A stretch of DNA of 6,726 nt from the NCBI GenBank assembly GCA_903888395.1, contig CAISTO010000427.1:1-6726 (forward strand), in the 5' to 3' direction. Below, one piece after another: positions 1 to 6,537 of the stretch; the first letter of the stretch is position 1, and every line of letters starts with the position of its first letter. The stretch is from an uncultured Bacteroidota bacterium. Its GTDB lineage: Bacteria; Bacteroidota; Bacteroidia; UKL13-3. The notes below the pieces were generated by a model that was not told where the DNA came from, searched no databases, and saw nothing but the letters and a program-made list of their open reading frames with translations. Position numbers and translations under genes: made by a program.

Positions 1-1
1 T

Positions 2-775
2 AAAATTTGTGTTCACCAAAATCAATTCAATCCAATTCGTGAATATTTAGAACAGTTAACTGAGTTAAATAACTACTTACAAGTGCAATTAGGTTTTGAA
101 TTTTATCAATCATTATTATCCAATCCAAATTCCAATATTAAATTCTATCAAGAGTTTTCGCACTTACCTGTTATTCGCGAAAGTTTTTTCGAAAAATGCA
201 TTGACCCTGAATTTAAAATTCCTGGCTATGAAAAAGGTTTAGAATTATACCTGAAAAATATAAATTCAAAAAGCGATATCAATTTAATTCAAGATTATAT
301 TTTTGGAAATTGTATGTTATTTCGTTTTCATTATATCAATAATGACCTTATAAATGCTGTTAAATTCTGTCATAATATTTACAAAAACGAATCATACGCA
401 GAAACTGAACTTAAAAAGCTTTTTATATATCCTCGAATGCGTTATTTATCCTACAAAATTTGGTATTTATTAATTAGCAAAAACAGGAATGAAGTGGAAG
501 ATTATACCAATTGGCTCCTCCATTATTGTAAAAAAAATATAAAAAACTGGAATAATGCTGAACAGCGAATTGCCTTTTCGTGCGTTGCGGAAACGTTTGT
601 TTATGGAAATATCAATTTAAAATATCACCATGTACTTAAAAATATTTTCAATGAATTAATCAGTAGCTATTCACCTGATTTTTCAAAACATTCACTTAAA
701 TACATGATTCCTTATACCGATATGAATGGCATTTATAATTCTAAAAGAATTGAAAAAATTGGTTTAATAAACTAA
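2..775 (+). CDS. 3' part of a hypothetical protein gene, start off the left edge; possible relative of the 404-residue protein at 5154-6368
   Basis: The frame is open from base 2 to the TAA at 773-775, giving 257 visible residues. A GTG at 83 could serve as a start, but the 27 codons before it are open and read as ordinary protein (KICVHQNQF...), so I treat the gene as cut by the window edge. The protein has no signal peptide or membrane segment. It is rich in Asn, Lys, Tyr and aromatic residues and looks all-helical, like a TPR-type solenoid. No catalytic motif is visible. By eye, a stretch around INLIQDYIFGN...NNDLINA resembles VNLVHDMEVFKS...NKNLINEA in the 404-residue protein. A later segment (IYPRMRYLSYKIW) resembles VHPILLGRIAAWD there. 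If the match is real, the missing N-terminus may carry the same helix-turn-helix-like domain. The gene converges on the fibre gene, and its last codons lie in a long hairpin. Function unknown. Confidence 0.75.
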   Translation, partial: KICVHQNQFNPIREYLEQLTELNNYLQVQLGFEFYQSLLSNPNSNIKFYQEFSHLPVIRESFFEKCIDPEFKIPGYEKGLELYLKNINSKSDINLIQDYIFGNCMLFRFHYINNDLINAVKFCHNIYKNESYAETELKKLFIYPRMRYLSYKIWYLLISKNRNEVEDYTNWLLHYCKKNIKNWNNAEQRIAFSCVAETFVYGNINLKYHHVLKNIFNELISSYSPDFSKHSLKYMIPYTDMNGIYNSKRIEKIGLIN

Positions 776-809
776 TAAAATGGAATCTTTATTTGTTTAT
801 TAAACCAAT
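758..809 (-). terminator. Long hairpin between convergent genes, probable intrinsic terminator
   Basis: Bases 758-772 and 795-809 are a perfect 15-bp inverted repeat. After one T-T mismatch (773/794) the stem continues for 6 bp (774-779 with 788-793) around an 8-nt loop, giving a 22-bp stem with one mismatch. Read on the minus strand, the stem is followed at once by six T residues (758 down to 753), the arrangement expected for termination of the fibre gene that stops at 817. On the plus strand the following bases are AT-rich but less regular, so activity in that direction is less certain. The left arm lies inside the last codons of the plus-strand gene and the stop codon starts at the mismatch. 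Confidence 0.65.
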
Positions 810-816
810 GAATTAT

Positions 817-3681
817 TTACTTTTTCTTTAAATCCTCAATTTCTTTCTTTAAAGCTATAATCATTAATTGTTGCTCTTGAATGGCTTTCACCATTGGCGC
901 CAATAAATCGTTGTAACGCACGCTGTACATTCCAGCATCATCTTTTGAAATGATACCATTATTAGTTGCACCCGCATTGTTTAAAGTGGCCTCTAATTCT
1001 TGGGCTATAAAACCATATTCTATTTTTTTGCTCTCATCATTATTTCTAAAATAAGAAACAGGATGAAGGTTATTAATAAATTCTAAACCTAAATTGCTAT
1101 TTTGAATATTAGACTTCCAACGTTTATCGCTGGTAACTGTCCAAGCTACTTGAACACCTGCATAAGTTACAGCAGTATTTCCAATACGAACTTGGTTACT
1201 GGCAGTGGCACTTGGAGTTTGTGCATTATAACCTATGGCAATATTATTACTTCCTGTAGTATTTGATGGCAATGATAAATACCCAATTGCAATATTGTAA
1301 TTTCCTACAGTATTATTTAATAATGAAGTACCTCCAAAAGCTGTATTATAATTACCTGTTGTATTACTAAACATTGCAGCATTTCCATTTGCATTGTTAT
1401 CAGTTCCAGTTGTATTATAAAACAAACTACTTTGGCCTGAAGCATTATTATTACTACCAGTGGTATTCGATTGCAAAGCACTAACACCGTTTGCAGTATT
1501 ACCATTTCCAGAAATATTATTTAACAATGAATAAGAACCATTTGCAGTATTACTATTCCCGATGGTATTAAATAACAATGCTTGATGCCCATTTGCAGTA
1601 TTCCAACTTGCAGTTGTGTTATTGTATAATGCAGAATCACCCGTTGCAGTGTTATTATTACCAGTAGTATTTCTAAACAATGTACTAAATCCATTTGCAG
1701 TATTTGAATAACCTGTAGTGTTTGATAGCAATGCTTCAAAACCGATTGCTGAATTTCTACTTCCCGTTGTATTAGCATACAAAGCACCTTTACCACTTGC
1801 TGTATTCTGTGAACCAATAGTGTTTGAATACAGAGCAGTTGTTCCAATTGCAGTATTCAAACTTCCTGTAGTGTTTGACTGTAATGTAAGTGCTCCAAAT
1901 CCTGAATTATCATTTCCAGTAGTATTAAAATATAAAGCACCTCTTCCATTTGCTGTGTTGTAACTTCCAGTTGTGTTTGAAAATAATGCAAACACTCCAT
2001 ATCCTGAATTATCATTTCCAATGGTATTAGAATACAAAGCCTCTAAACCATTGGCCAAGTTATTATTTCCGGTAATATTTGAATATAAAGCATTTTTACC
2101 AATTGCTGTATTATTAGAACCTGTAGTATTGAAATTTAGTGAAGCAGTACCTATTGCCGTATTATTACTACCAGTTGTATTTGTTACCATTGCATTCCTA
2201 CCAATTGCAGTATTTAAAAAACCTGTAGTATTCATTCTAAGTGCGGCTAAACCTACAGCAGTATTAGAATACCCCGTAGTATTTGACAACATTGCATTAA
2301 AACCGTTTGCAGTATTGCTGGTTCCAGTAATATTGGCTTTTAAGGCATTTTTGCCAATTGCTGTATTGGCAAAGGCTGTTGTGTTTGAATACAAAGCAGA
2401 ATCACCTACTGCTGTATTTGAATTTCCCGTTGAATTAGAAAACATTGACAAAAAGCCAACAGCTGTATTACTATAACCTGTAGAATTAATTTGCAAAGCT
2501 CCATTACCGTTGGCAGTATTGTAACTACCAGTTGTATTTCTCTCTAAAGCCACAACTCCTGTTGCAGTATTAAACGACCCTGTGGTATTAACTGATAACG
2601 CCTCTTCTCCAATTGCAGTATTGTTTGAACCTATGGTATTATTCCATAAAGTATTTGCACCAATAGCAGTATTAAAATTTCCAGTAGTGTTATAACTCAA
2701 GGCTACAACTCCTATTGCCGTATTATAACTACCAGTTGTGTTTAGTTGAAGTGCTTTATTTCCAATTGCTGAATTTAAATATCCACTTGTATTTGTATAC
2801 AATGCAGAATCACCCATTGCAGTATTTCTGAAACCTGTGGAATTTGAAGCACCTGCCTGATAACCATAAAAAACATTCCTTCTTGATGGATCTATACGTC
2901 CTGCTTTTTGGTTATTCACCCTAATATTAAATGGAACGTTGTTGGTTGTTCCAATAAAATTAATGCTATCAACTGTTCCTGCACTTCCTAATAAACCCCA
3001 CGCATTTACTGCTCCATTTAAACCCGAATCACCTTTTATTCCTTGTATTCCTTGTGGGCCTGTTAATCCTCTTGCACCACTGTCGCCTTTTATTCCTTGG
3101 ATTCCCTGAATTCCTTGCGGACCAGTTAATCCTCTTGCGCCACTGTCGCCTTTTATTCCTTGGATTCCCTGAACTCCTTGTATTCCTTGAATACCTTGTG
3201 AGCCTGTTAATCCTCTTGCACCACTGTCGCCTTTTATACCTTGGATACCTTGTGGTCCTTGTAAACCCTGAGGTCCAGGAGCGCTATTAGCTGCAAACAG
3301 TGCATAAGGAACACTCATTAATTCGCTAGTTCCAGAAATGGTATAGCTAGAACCTCCGTTGATATCAGTTTCGGTTTTAATAAAATAAGGACCATTAGCC
3401 CAGTTAATAGTAGTCATTGAACCGCTTACAACTGTTCCTGTTCCAATTTCAATACTTGCTAATCCATTGGCGTTGGTGGCGGGAAACTGGCGTTCTACAT
3501 ATACTGCGGTACCTGTTGCTGAACCTTGCAAAATGCTAATTTGCATGCCAACACTTTTTGATACAACTAAGGCATTGGAACTGTTTCTGATTACTGCTTG
3601 GTAGCTCATTTTGTTTGGAGCTTGCGCAAATAGCTGTGAGCTAAATAAAATAGCTATGATGAATGAATATATTTTTTTCAT
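817..3681 (-). CDS. Secreted fibre-like surface protein: collagen-like stalk, 32 17-residue repeats, C-terminal S74 autoprocessing chaperone (tail fibre domain protein)
   Basis: The product is 954 residues. Residues 1-20 are a signal peptide (MKKIYSFIIAILF core, cleavage near LFA/QA). Residues 21-133 start APNKMSYQAVIRN, an N-terminal region common in Bacteroidota secreted proteins. Residues 136-225 are 30 unbroken G-X-Y triplets (GIQ, GIK, GDS, GAR, GLT), a collagen-like stalk. Residues 269-812 are 32 units of 17 residues, consensus N-T-A-I-G-x-x-A-L-x-x-N-T-T-G-x-x, with no insertion or deletion. They resemble YadA-type beta-roll heads but have a longer period. From about residue 848 comes a peptidase S74 intramolecular chaperone domain with SDKRWKSNI and IEYGFIAQELE, ending in a coiled coil (about 928-954). 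Ser851 and Lys856 have the spacing of the S74 Ser-Lys dyad, so self-cleavage after Thr850 is likely. A trimeric surface fibre is inferred; adhesion is a guess. There is no T9SS sorting domain. The start is 3 bp after the upstream stop, with no Shine-Dalgarno sequence. S74 domains are known from phage tail fibres, but no phage gene is nearby. Confidence 0.9.
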   Translation of the reverse strand: MKKIYSFIIAILFSSQLFAQAPNKMSYQAVIRNSSNALVVSKSVGMQISILQGSATGTAVYVERQFPATNANGLASIEIGTGTVVSGSMTTINWANGPYFIKTETDINGGSSYTISGTSELMSVPYALFAANSAPGPQGLQGPQGIQGIKGDSGARGLTGSQGIQGIQGVQGIQGIKGDSGARGLTGPQGIQGIQGIKGDSGARGLTGPQGIQGIKGDSGLNGAVNAWGLLGSAGTVDSINFIGTTNNVPFNIRVNNQKAGRIDPSRRNVFYGYQAGASNSTGFRNTAMGDSALYTNTSGYLNSAIGNKALQLNTTGSYNTAIGVVALSYNTTGNFNTAIGANTLWNNTIGSNNTAIGEEALSVNTTGSFNTATGVVALERNTTGSYNTANGNGALQINSTGYSNTAVGFLSMFSNSTGNSNTAVGDSALYSNTTAFANTAIGKNALKANITGTSNTANGFNAMLSNTTGYSNTAVGLAALRMNTTGFLNTAIGRNAMVTNTTGSNNTAIGTASLNFNTTGSNNTAIGKNALYSNITGNNNLANGLEALYSNTIGNDNSGYGVFALFSNTTGSYNTANGRGALYFNTTGNDNSGFGALTLQSNTTGSLNTAIGTTALYSNTIGSQNTASGKGALYANTTGSRNSAIGFEALLSNTTGYSNTANGFSTLFRNTTGNNNTATGDSALYNNTTASWNTANGHQALLFNTIGNSNTANGSYSLLNNISGNGNTANGVSALQSNTTGSNNNASGQSSLFYNTTGTDNNANGNAAMFSNTTGNYNTAFGGTSLLNNTVGNYNIAIGYLSLPSNTTGSNNIAIGYNAQTPSATASNQVRIGNTAVTYAGVQVAWTVTSDKRWKSNIQNSNLGLEFINNLHPVSYFRNNDESKKIEYGFIAQELEATLNNAGATNNGIISKDDAGMYSVRYNDLLAPMVKAIQEQQLMIIALKKEIEDLKKK
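1246..2877 (-). repeat. 32 tandem 51-bp coding units (17-residue fibre repeats)
   Basis: The array is exactly 32 x 51 bp and encodes residues 269-812 of the fibre protein. The Asn that opens each unit recurs every 17 residues (269, 286, 303 ... 796), and a partial unit, NIAIGYNAQ, starts at 813. The constant positions are Asn1, Gly5, Leu or a similar residue at 9, Asn12 and Gly15. Positions 6-7, 10-11 and 16-17 vary most. The first unit (NVFYGYQAG...) is the most divergent. Units differ widely at the nucleotide level, so most of the array is old, but some larger blocks appear to have been copied together (see findings). Confidence 0.93.
3007..3276 (-). repeat. Collagen-like coding repeat, 30 G-X-Y triplets with a recently amplified block
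   Basis: The segment encodes residues 136-225 of the fibre protein, all in G-X-Y register. A 38-bp block coding for IKGDSGARGLTG occurs at 3059-3096, 3122-3159 and 3203-3240 with only one to three differences between copies. Spacings are 63 and 81 bp, both multiples of 9, so the copies keep the triplet frame. This near identity contrasts with the diverged 51-bp units downstream and suggests recent expansion. Proline is rare in the Y position and Gln is frequent, as in other bacterial collagen-like proteins. Confidence 0.9.
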
Positions 3682-3684
3682 GTT

Positions 3685-4155
3685 TTAGTTTTTAATAATT
3701 TTAAATGTTTTGAGTGTATTATTGTTTTCTGTAATTTTTATAAAATAGGTTGCCGCTGCATAATTATTCATGGCTATTTTGGTTTCAGTTCCATCTAGTT
3801 TTTGAGTAGCCAATAACTTCCCATTCATATCAAATAACAAATAGCTTAGGTTTTTAGTGATAGCACTTTCAATCTTTAATGTTAAGTTATCAAATGTTGG
3901 ATTCGGGAAAGCAGATAAATTGATATTTAAATCTTTTGCTTCATCCACACTTGTTACCGTATATATTTCAAAAGGTTGTTGTACACCTTGACAGGCAGAA
4001 CCGCTTGTTCCAGTGTTGGTGGTATAATTCATTTGCCCTACTGAATAACTAACTATCCCTCCCGTTCCAGTGGCATTGCCTCCTGCAGCATTGGACGATT
4101 GTTGTGCTTTTGCAGTTGTTACGCCAAAGCATAAAATTATTATTACTTTTTTCAT
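3685..4155 (-). CDS. Small secreted protein with a T9SS type A C-terminal sorting domain
   Basis: The product is 156 residues. Residues 1-18 are a Sec signal peptide (MKKVIIILCFGVTTAKA, cleavage near AKAQ/Q). Residues 19-66 are Gly/Ser/Thr/Asn-rich (SSNAAGGNATGTGG, VSYSVGQMNYTT, GVQQPFEIY). This is a compact N-terminal module I recognise from many small Bacteroidota secreted proteins, and its function is not known. Residues 78-156 form a type A sorting domain: FPNPTFDNLTLKI, then YLLFDMNGKLLA, YFIKI and the terminal TFKIIKN. Such domains direct passage through the outer membrane by the T9SS, with the domain usually removed during attachment or release. The start ATG (4155) gives a clean signal peptide. 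The stop lies 3 bp before the ATG of the fibre gene, which indicates co-transcription. The protein has no enzyme domain. A role as partner or anchor for the fibre protein is inferred only. Confidence 0.88.
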   Translation of the reverse strand: MKKVIIILCFGVTTAKAQQSSNAAGGNATGTGGIVSYSVGQMNYTTNTGTSGSACQGVQQPFEIYTVTSVDEAKDLNINLSAFPNPTFDNLTLKIESAITKNLSYLLFDMNGKLLATQKLDGTETKIAMNNYAAATYFIKITENNNTLKTFKIIKN

Positions 4156-4190
4156 GTAAATTGGTTCTAATTAAAAATTTATCTTTTTTA

Positions 4191-4256
4191 CAAATAAAAC
4201 ATTCCAACAATAAACCTATGGGTACAAATGGGTACAAATGATTTTAATTAAAATCA
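4191..4256 (-). promoter_or_regulatory. Probable promoter/operator region of the small T9SS protein and fibre pair
   Basis: This lies in the 119-bp gap between the transporter stop and the start at 4155. It contains a perfect tandem 10-bp direct repeat (GGTACAAATG at 4221-4230 and 4231-4240) next to an 18-bp perfect palindrome (4239-4256, TGATTTT-AATT-AAAATCA). On the minus strand each 10-bp unit contains TTTG, the -33 element of Bacteroidota promoters. A TAnnTTTG-like box with one mismatch, TAGGTTTA, follows 16 bp after the proximal TTTG (4211-4218). A second box, TTTATTTG, lies at 4191-4198 but has no well-spaced partner. Which box is used cannot be decided from the sequence. The palindrome could be an operator or a weak terminator for the transporter operon. 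Confidence 0.35.
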
Positions 4257-4274
4257 AATAATTGAATTGCAGTT

Positions 4275-5150
4275 TTATAAAAATGAAGCTAAGAAAATGG
4301 CAATCAATATCAATAAAATACCTAGCCATTCTTTCCATTTTAGTTTTTCATTGTATAAAACAAAACCTAGTAATAAGGAAATTAACAGTGTAATATTTGA
4401 AAGAATATTCACTACTATAATTGGTGTATGCTGTAAACCTAAATTGATAAATAATGTGCCAAAAAACAACAGTAATGATAAAACAATGTAGTGTTTTATT
4501 TTATTACCAGTTAATATTTCATGAAAAACCTGATTATAAATGATTAAGAAAAACGCAAAACAAGTGATGGTTAATTCTAAAATAAAAGCAAATGCCAATG
4601 CGCCAATTTTCTGAATAGAAACCTTAAATAAAGCATAGGAAATCCCCCAAAAAAAAGCAGCTAAAATACTTGTTAAAATGATGTTTTTATTGGAACTAAT
4701 TTTATTATCACGTTTTGAAGAAGAATAAATTAATAATGCCCCAAAAACGACTAATCCAATTTGAACAAGGTATTCGTTTTTCCATGTTTCATTCAATATA
4801 AAAACTGCTGTTAAAACAGAAAACACATTAATTGATGAGAGCGGAACTACAACACTAATCTTATCTGTTTGAATTGATTTAACAAAAAAATACAATCCAA
4901 TTCCACTAAATATGGATAATAAAATAGCATAAATATAAGTTGAAATTGAAACAATATCAGTTGATAAAAGTATAGTTGGTAAAAAATTAAATATATAATT
5001 CAAAACCAATATCAATCCATATAATGTGGAAGTAAATAAACCCCTAAAAAAAATAACTACATAAAAGGATTTTTGTCCAATTGCTTTTTTCCAATATGCA
5101 TTGCTTATACCAAAACAAATGGCACTTAAAATTACAAATAATACTCCCAT
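4275..5150 (-). CDS. EamA/DMT-superfamily transporter, 10 predicted TM helices
   Basis: The product is 291 residues, the usual length for two-domain members of the drug/metabolite transporter superfamily. Ten hydrophobic segments can be placed at roughly 2-19, 29-50, 70-90, 97-119, 127-143, 156-177, 185-206, 221-238, 243-264 and 272-290. Two EamA repeats are visible. Repeat one starts FVILSAICFGISNAYWK and ends VPLSSINVF...FILNETW plus a final helix. Repeat two starts ILAAFFWGISYALFK and ends LGFVLYNEKLKWKEWLGILL. The Asn/Tyr-Glu before the last helix of each half (LNET, YNEK) is the family's usual acidic position. It sits in the inner membrane. The substrate cannot be predicted; family members export amino acids, metabolites or drugs, and some import. 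The start is 3 bp after the stop of the 404-residue gene, so the two are probably co-transcribed and translationally coupled. Confidence 0.9.
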   Translation of the reverse strand: MGVLFVILSAICFGISNAYWKKAIGQKSFYVVIFFRGLFTSTLYGLILVLNYIFNFLPTILLSTDIVSISTYIYAILLSIFSGIGLYFFVKSIQTDKISVVVPLSSINVFSVLTAVFILNETWKNEYLVQIGLVVFGALLIYSSSKRDNKISSNKNIILTSILAAFFWGISYALFKVSIQKIGALAFAFILELTITCFAFFLIIYNQVFHEILTGNKIKHYIVLSLLLFFGTLFINLGLQHTPIIVVNILSNITLLISLLLGFVLYNEKLKWKEWLGILLILIAIFLASFL

Positions 5151-5153
5151 TAT

Positions 5154-6368
5154 TTAATTATATAAATCACTAAGTAATTTAAAATTCTTATAAAACCAAT
5201 CTATTTCCCAAACATCTAACCTGTGTTCATCTACTTTTAACAAAGCAGTTTTAGCCTTTTCAAATTCAGCTAAATGATGATAGTATAATGAGGAGGTTAA
5301 ATAAAATTTATTCAATAGTTTTTTATCAAAAGCTCCTAATGTGCTTGGAAGTTTTTTTAAATCAATGGATGCTAATATTCCATTTTGATTTTTTGGCTTA
5401 AGATATACATTGATAAGTCTGTAGTAAAAAACAAAATAGCATGCTTGATCGAAACTACTCGTAATTTGATTAAAATACAAAGGAGGATGATGTGAACTAG
5501 CATTTAATATTTTATCCCAAGCTGCTATCCTACCTAATAAAATTGGATGAACCATTTGTTCTGAATTTAAAACAGCATTTTTAGCAATTACAAATAATTC
5601 TTTTGCTTCATTTATAAGGTTTTTATTGTATTTTTTTTGACATAATAATACACTTTTAAATACTTCCATGTCGTGAACTAAATTAACTGAGGTAGCGGCT
5701 AACCAATCTCCCCAAAAATCATTTAAATAATCTTCACTTACATATACTTGTAATAATATTCTTTGTAGTATTTCTGAGGTAGCTATATGCTGTAAAATGA
5801 AATTATTTACTGCTGAATTTTTATTTTTAGATTCAAAATATAATCGTTGAAAACAGACTGTAAATTTCTCTAAAAACTCTTCATTTCCTTCATTATATTC
5901 CAAGTGGATTACCTGTTTTAAAAAGTCAAAATCTTGTAATTGGATACATAAATCTATTACATTTTTTATAAGATAAATTTGTTCCCAGTTTGGCGAATTC
6001 AAATCTTTTATTAACTCCATCATCATTTGATGATCTATTTTTTTTCGCTCATAACTCAAATGAATTAATTCGTTAAAAATATCATTGTCAAATTTGTAAA
6101 TGTATTTTTTAAAAGCTTCAAAATCCTTAAAATCTATTGATTTAGCAAGTATGTTTAAGCTATAAACAGAAGGATTGCTTTTAGTTTTTACCACTTCAAA
6201 AATGCGCCTGATAGTATTGTAATTTATTTCTAAATTAAGGTCTTTAGATAATAATTCACTGAGTCGTTTGCACGAATAACTATCTATTATATCAAGTTGA
6301 AATTTTTCTTCTATTATTTTTTTCAACCACTTCTTTTCATTGGTAGCTACAAGTATTGATGCTGGCAT
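5154..6368 (-). CDS. Hypothetical protein, probable N-terminal helix-turn-helix plus helical repeat region
   Basis: The product is 404 residues, with no signal peptide or membrane segment, so cytoplasmic. Residues about 32-86 (SCKRLSELLSKDLN, then YNTIRRIFEVV, NPSVYSLNILAKSI, FKDFEAF) fit a helix-turn-helix-like module seen at the N-terminus of uncharacterised Bacteroidota proteins. In that pattern a Thr-Ile/Leu-Arg-Arg-Ile/Leu-Phe helix is followed by 'L-x-x-L-A'. The remaining about 310 residues are helical, aromatic-rich and TPR-like (for example ACYFVFYYRLINVY and KFYLTSSLYYHHLAEFEKAKTALLKVD), with no catalytic motif. A regulatory or scaffold role is inferred, not shown. The ATG at 6368 is the only sensible start, since the next Met codons fall well inside the helical region. 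It is the first gene of a two-gene unit with the transporter and may control it or respond to its substrate. It appears distantly related to the truncated protein at 2-775. Confidence 0.75.
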   Translation of the reverse strand: MPASILVATNEKKWLKKIIEEKFQLDIIDSYSCKRLSELLSKDLNLEINYNTIRRIFEVVKTKSNPSVYSLNILAKSIDFKDFEAFKKYIYKFDNDIFNELIHLSYERKKIDHQMMMELIKDLNSPNWEQIYLIKNVIDLCIQLQDFDFLKQVIHLEYNEGNEEFLEKFTVCFQRLYFESKNKNSAVNNFILQHIATSEILQRILLQVYVSEDYLNDFWGDWLAATSVNLVHDMEVFKSVLLCQKKYNKNLINEAKELFVIAKNAVLNSEQMVHPILLGRIAAWDKILNASSHHPPLYFNQITSSFDQACYFVFYYRLINVYLKPKNQNGILASIDLKKLPSTLGAFDKKLLNKFYLTSSLYYHHLAEFEKAKTALLKVDEHRLDVWEIDWFYKNFKLLSDLYN

Positions 6369-6404
6369 TTTTTAATTAATGCTGCAATTATAATTAACTA
6401 TTTT

Positions 6405-6433
6405 AAATTAAGATGTTTTTTTATTGAAGTCAA
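6405..6433 (-). promoter_or_regulatory. Possible promoter of the HTH-like protein and transporter unit
   Basis: On the minus strand TTGACT (6433-6428) is followed after 17 bp by TAATTTAA-like sequence (TAATTT at 6410-6405), about 37 bp before the ATG at 6368. This partly fits both the Bacteroidota pattern (TTTG, about 19 bp, TAnnTTTG) and a sigma-70-like pattern. The region is so AT-rich that a chance match is quite possible. Nothing else stands out in 6369-6496. Confidence 0.25.
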
Positions 6434-6496
6434 TTTACTCAATTTCAGGAATTAAAATAGTATTTAAATTAAAATGCGTTCAATTTCAATGAAAAC

Positions 6497-6532
6497 AAAA
6501 AAGCTTTACAGCATAAACTGTAAAGCTTTTTT
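6497..6532 (-). terminator. Intrinsic terminator downstream of tRNA-Met
   Basis: A perfect 15-bp inverted repeat (6497-6511 with 6518-6532) encloses a 6-nt loop. The core is GCTTTACAG/CTGTAAAGC, flanked by A6 and T6, so the stem ends in a U-tract on either strand. It starts 5 bp after the tRNA 3' end in the direction of tRNA transcription, so it most likely ends the tRNA transcript. It also insulates the 404-residue gene from read-through. The symmetric A/T tracts would allow function in both directions. Confidence 0.85.
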
Positions 6533-6537
6533 AAATG

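Noticed and set aside
83..775. GTG at 83 as the start of the left gene
   Set aside because: The frame is open back to base 2 with protein-like composition, so the true start is more likely off the window.
1317..2476. Additional open frames on both strands inside the fibre repeat (1317-1505, 1521-1847, 1718-1963, 1973-2476)
   Set aside because: They are shadows of the 51-bp period: the repeat keeps alternative frames free of stops, and their translations are low-complexity copies of one motif.
1246..2877. CRISPR-like or non-coding tandem repeat
   Set aside because: The units are contiguous, exactly 51 bp, fully coding in one frame and diverged, with no repeat/spacer pattern and no cas gene.
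3054..3290. Plus-strand open frame over the collagen region
   Set aside because: It is the antisense of the G-X-Y codons, with a Leu/His-rich repetitive product and no independent gene signals.
817..3681. Prophage tail-fibre gene
   Set aside because: The S74 domain is shared with phage fibres, but the protein has a Sec signal peptide and its neighbours are a T9SS protein and a transporter, with no phage genes.
4049..4491. Short open frames at 4049-4237 (-) and 4267-4491 (+)
   Set aside because: The first overlaps the small T9SS protein in another frame and the second is antisense to the transporter. Neither shows a domain or a plausible start context.
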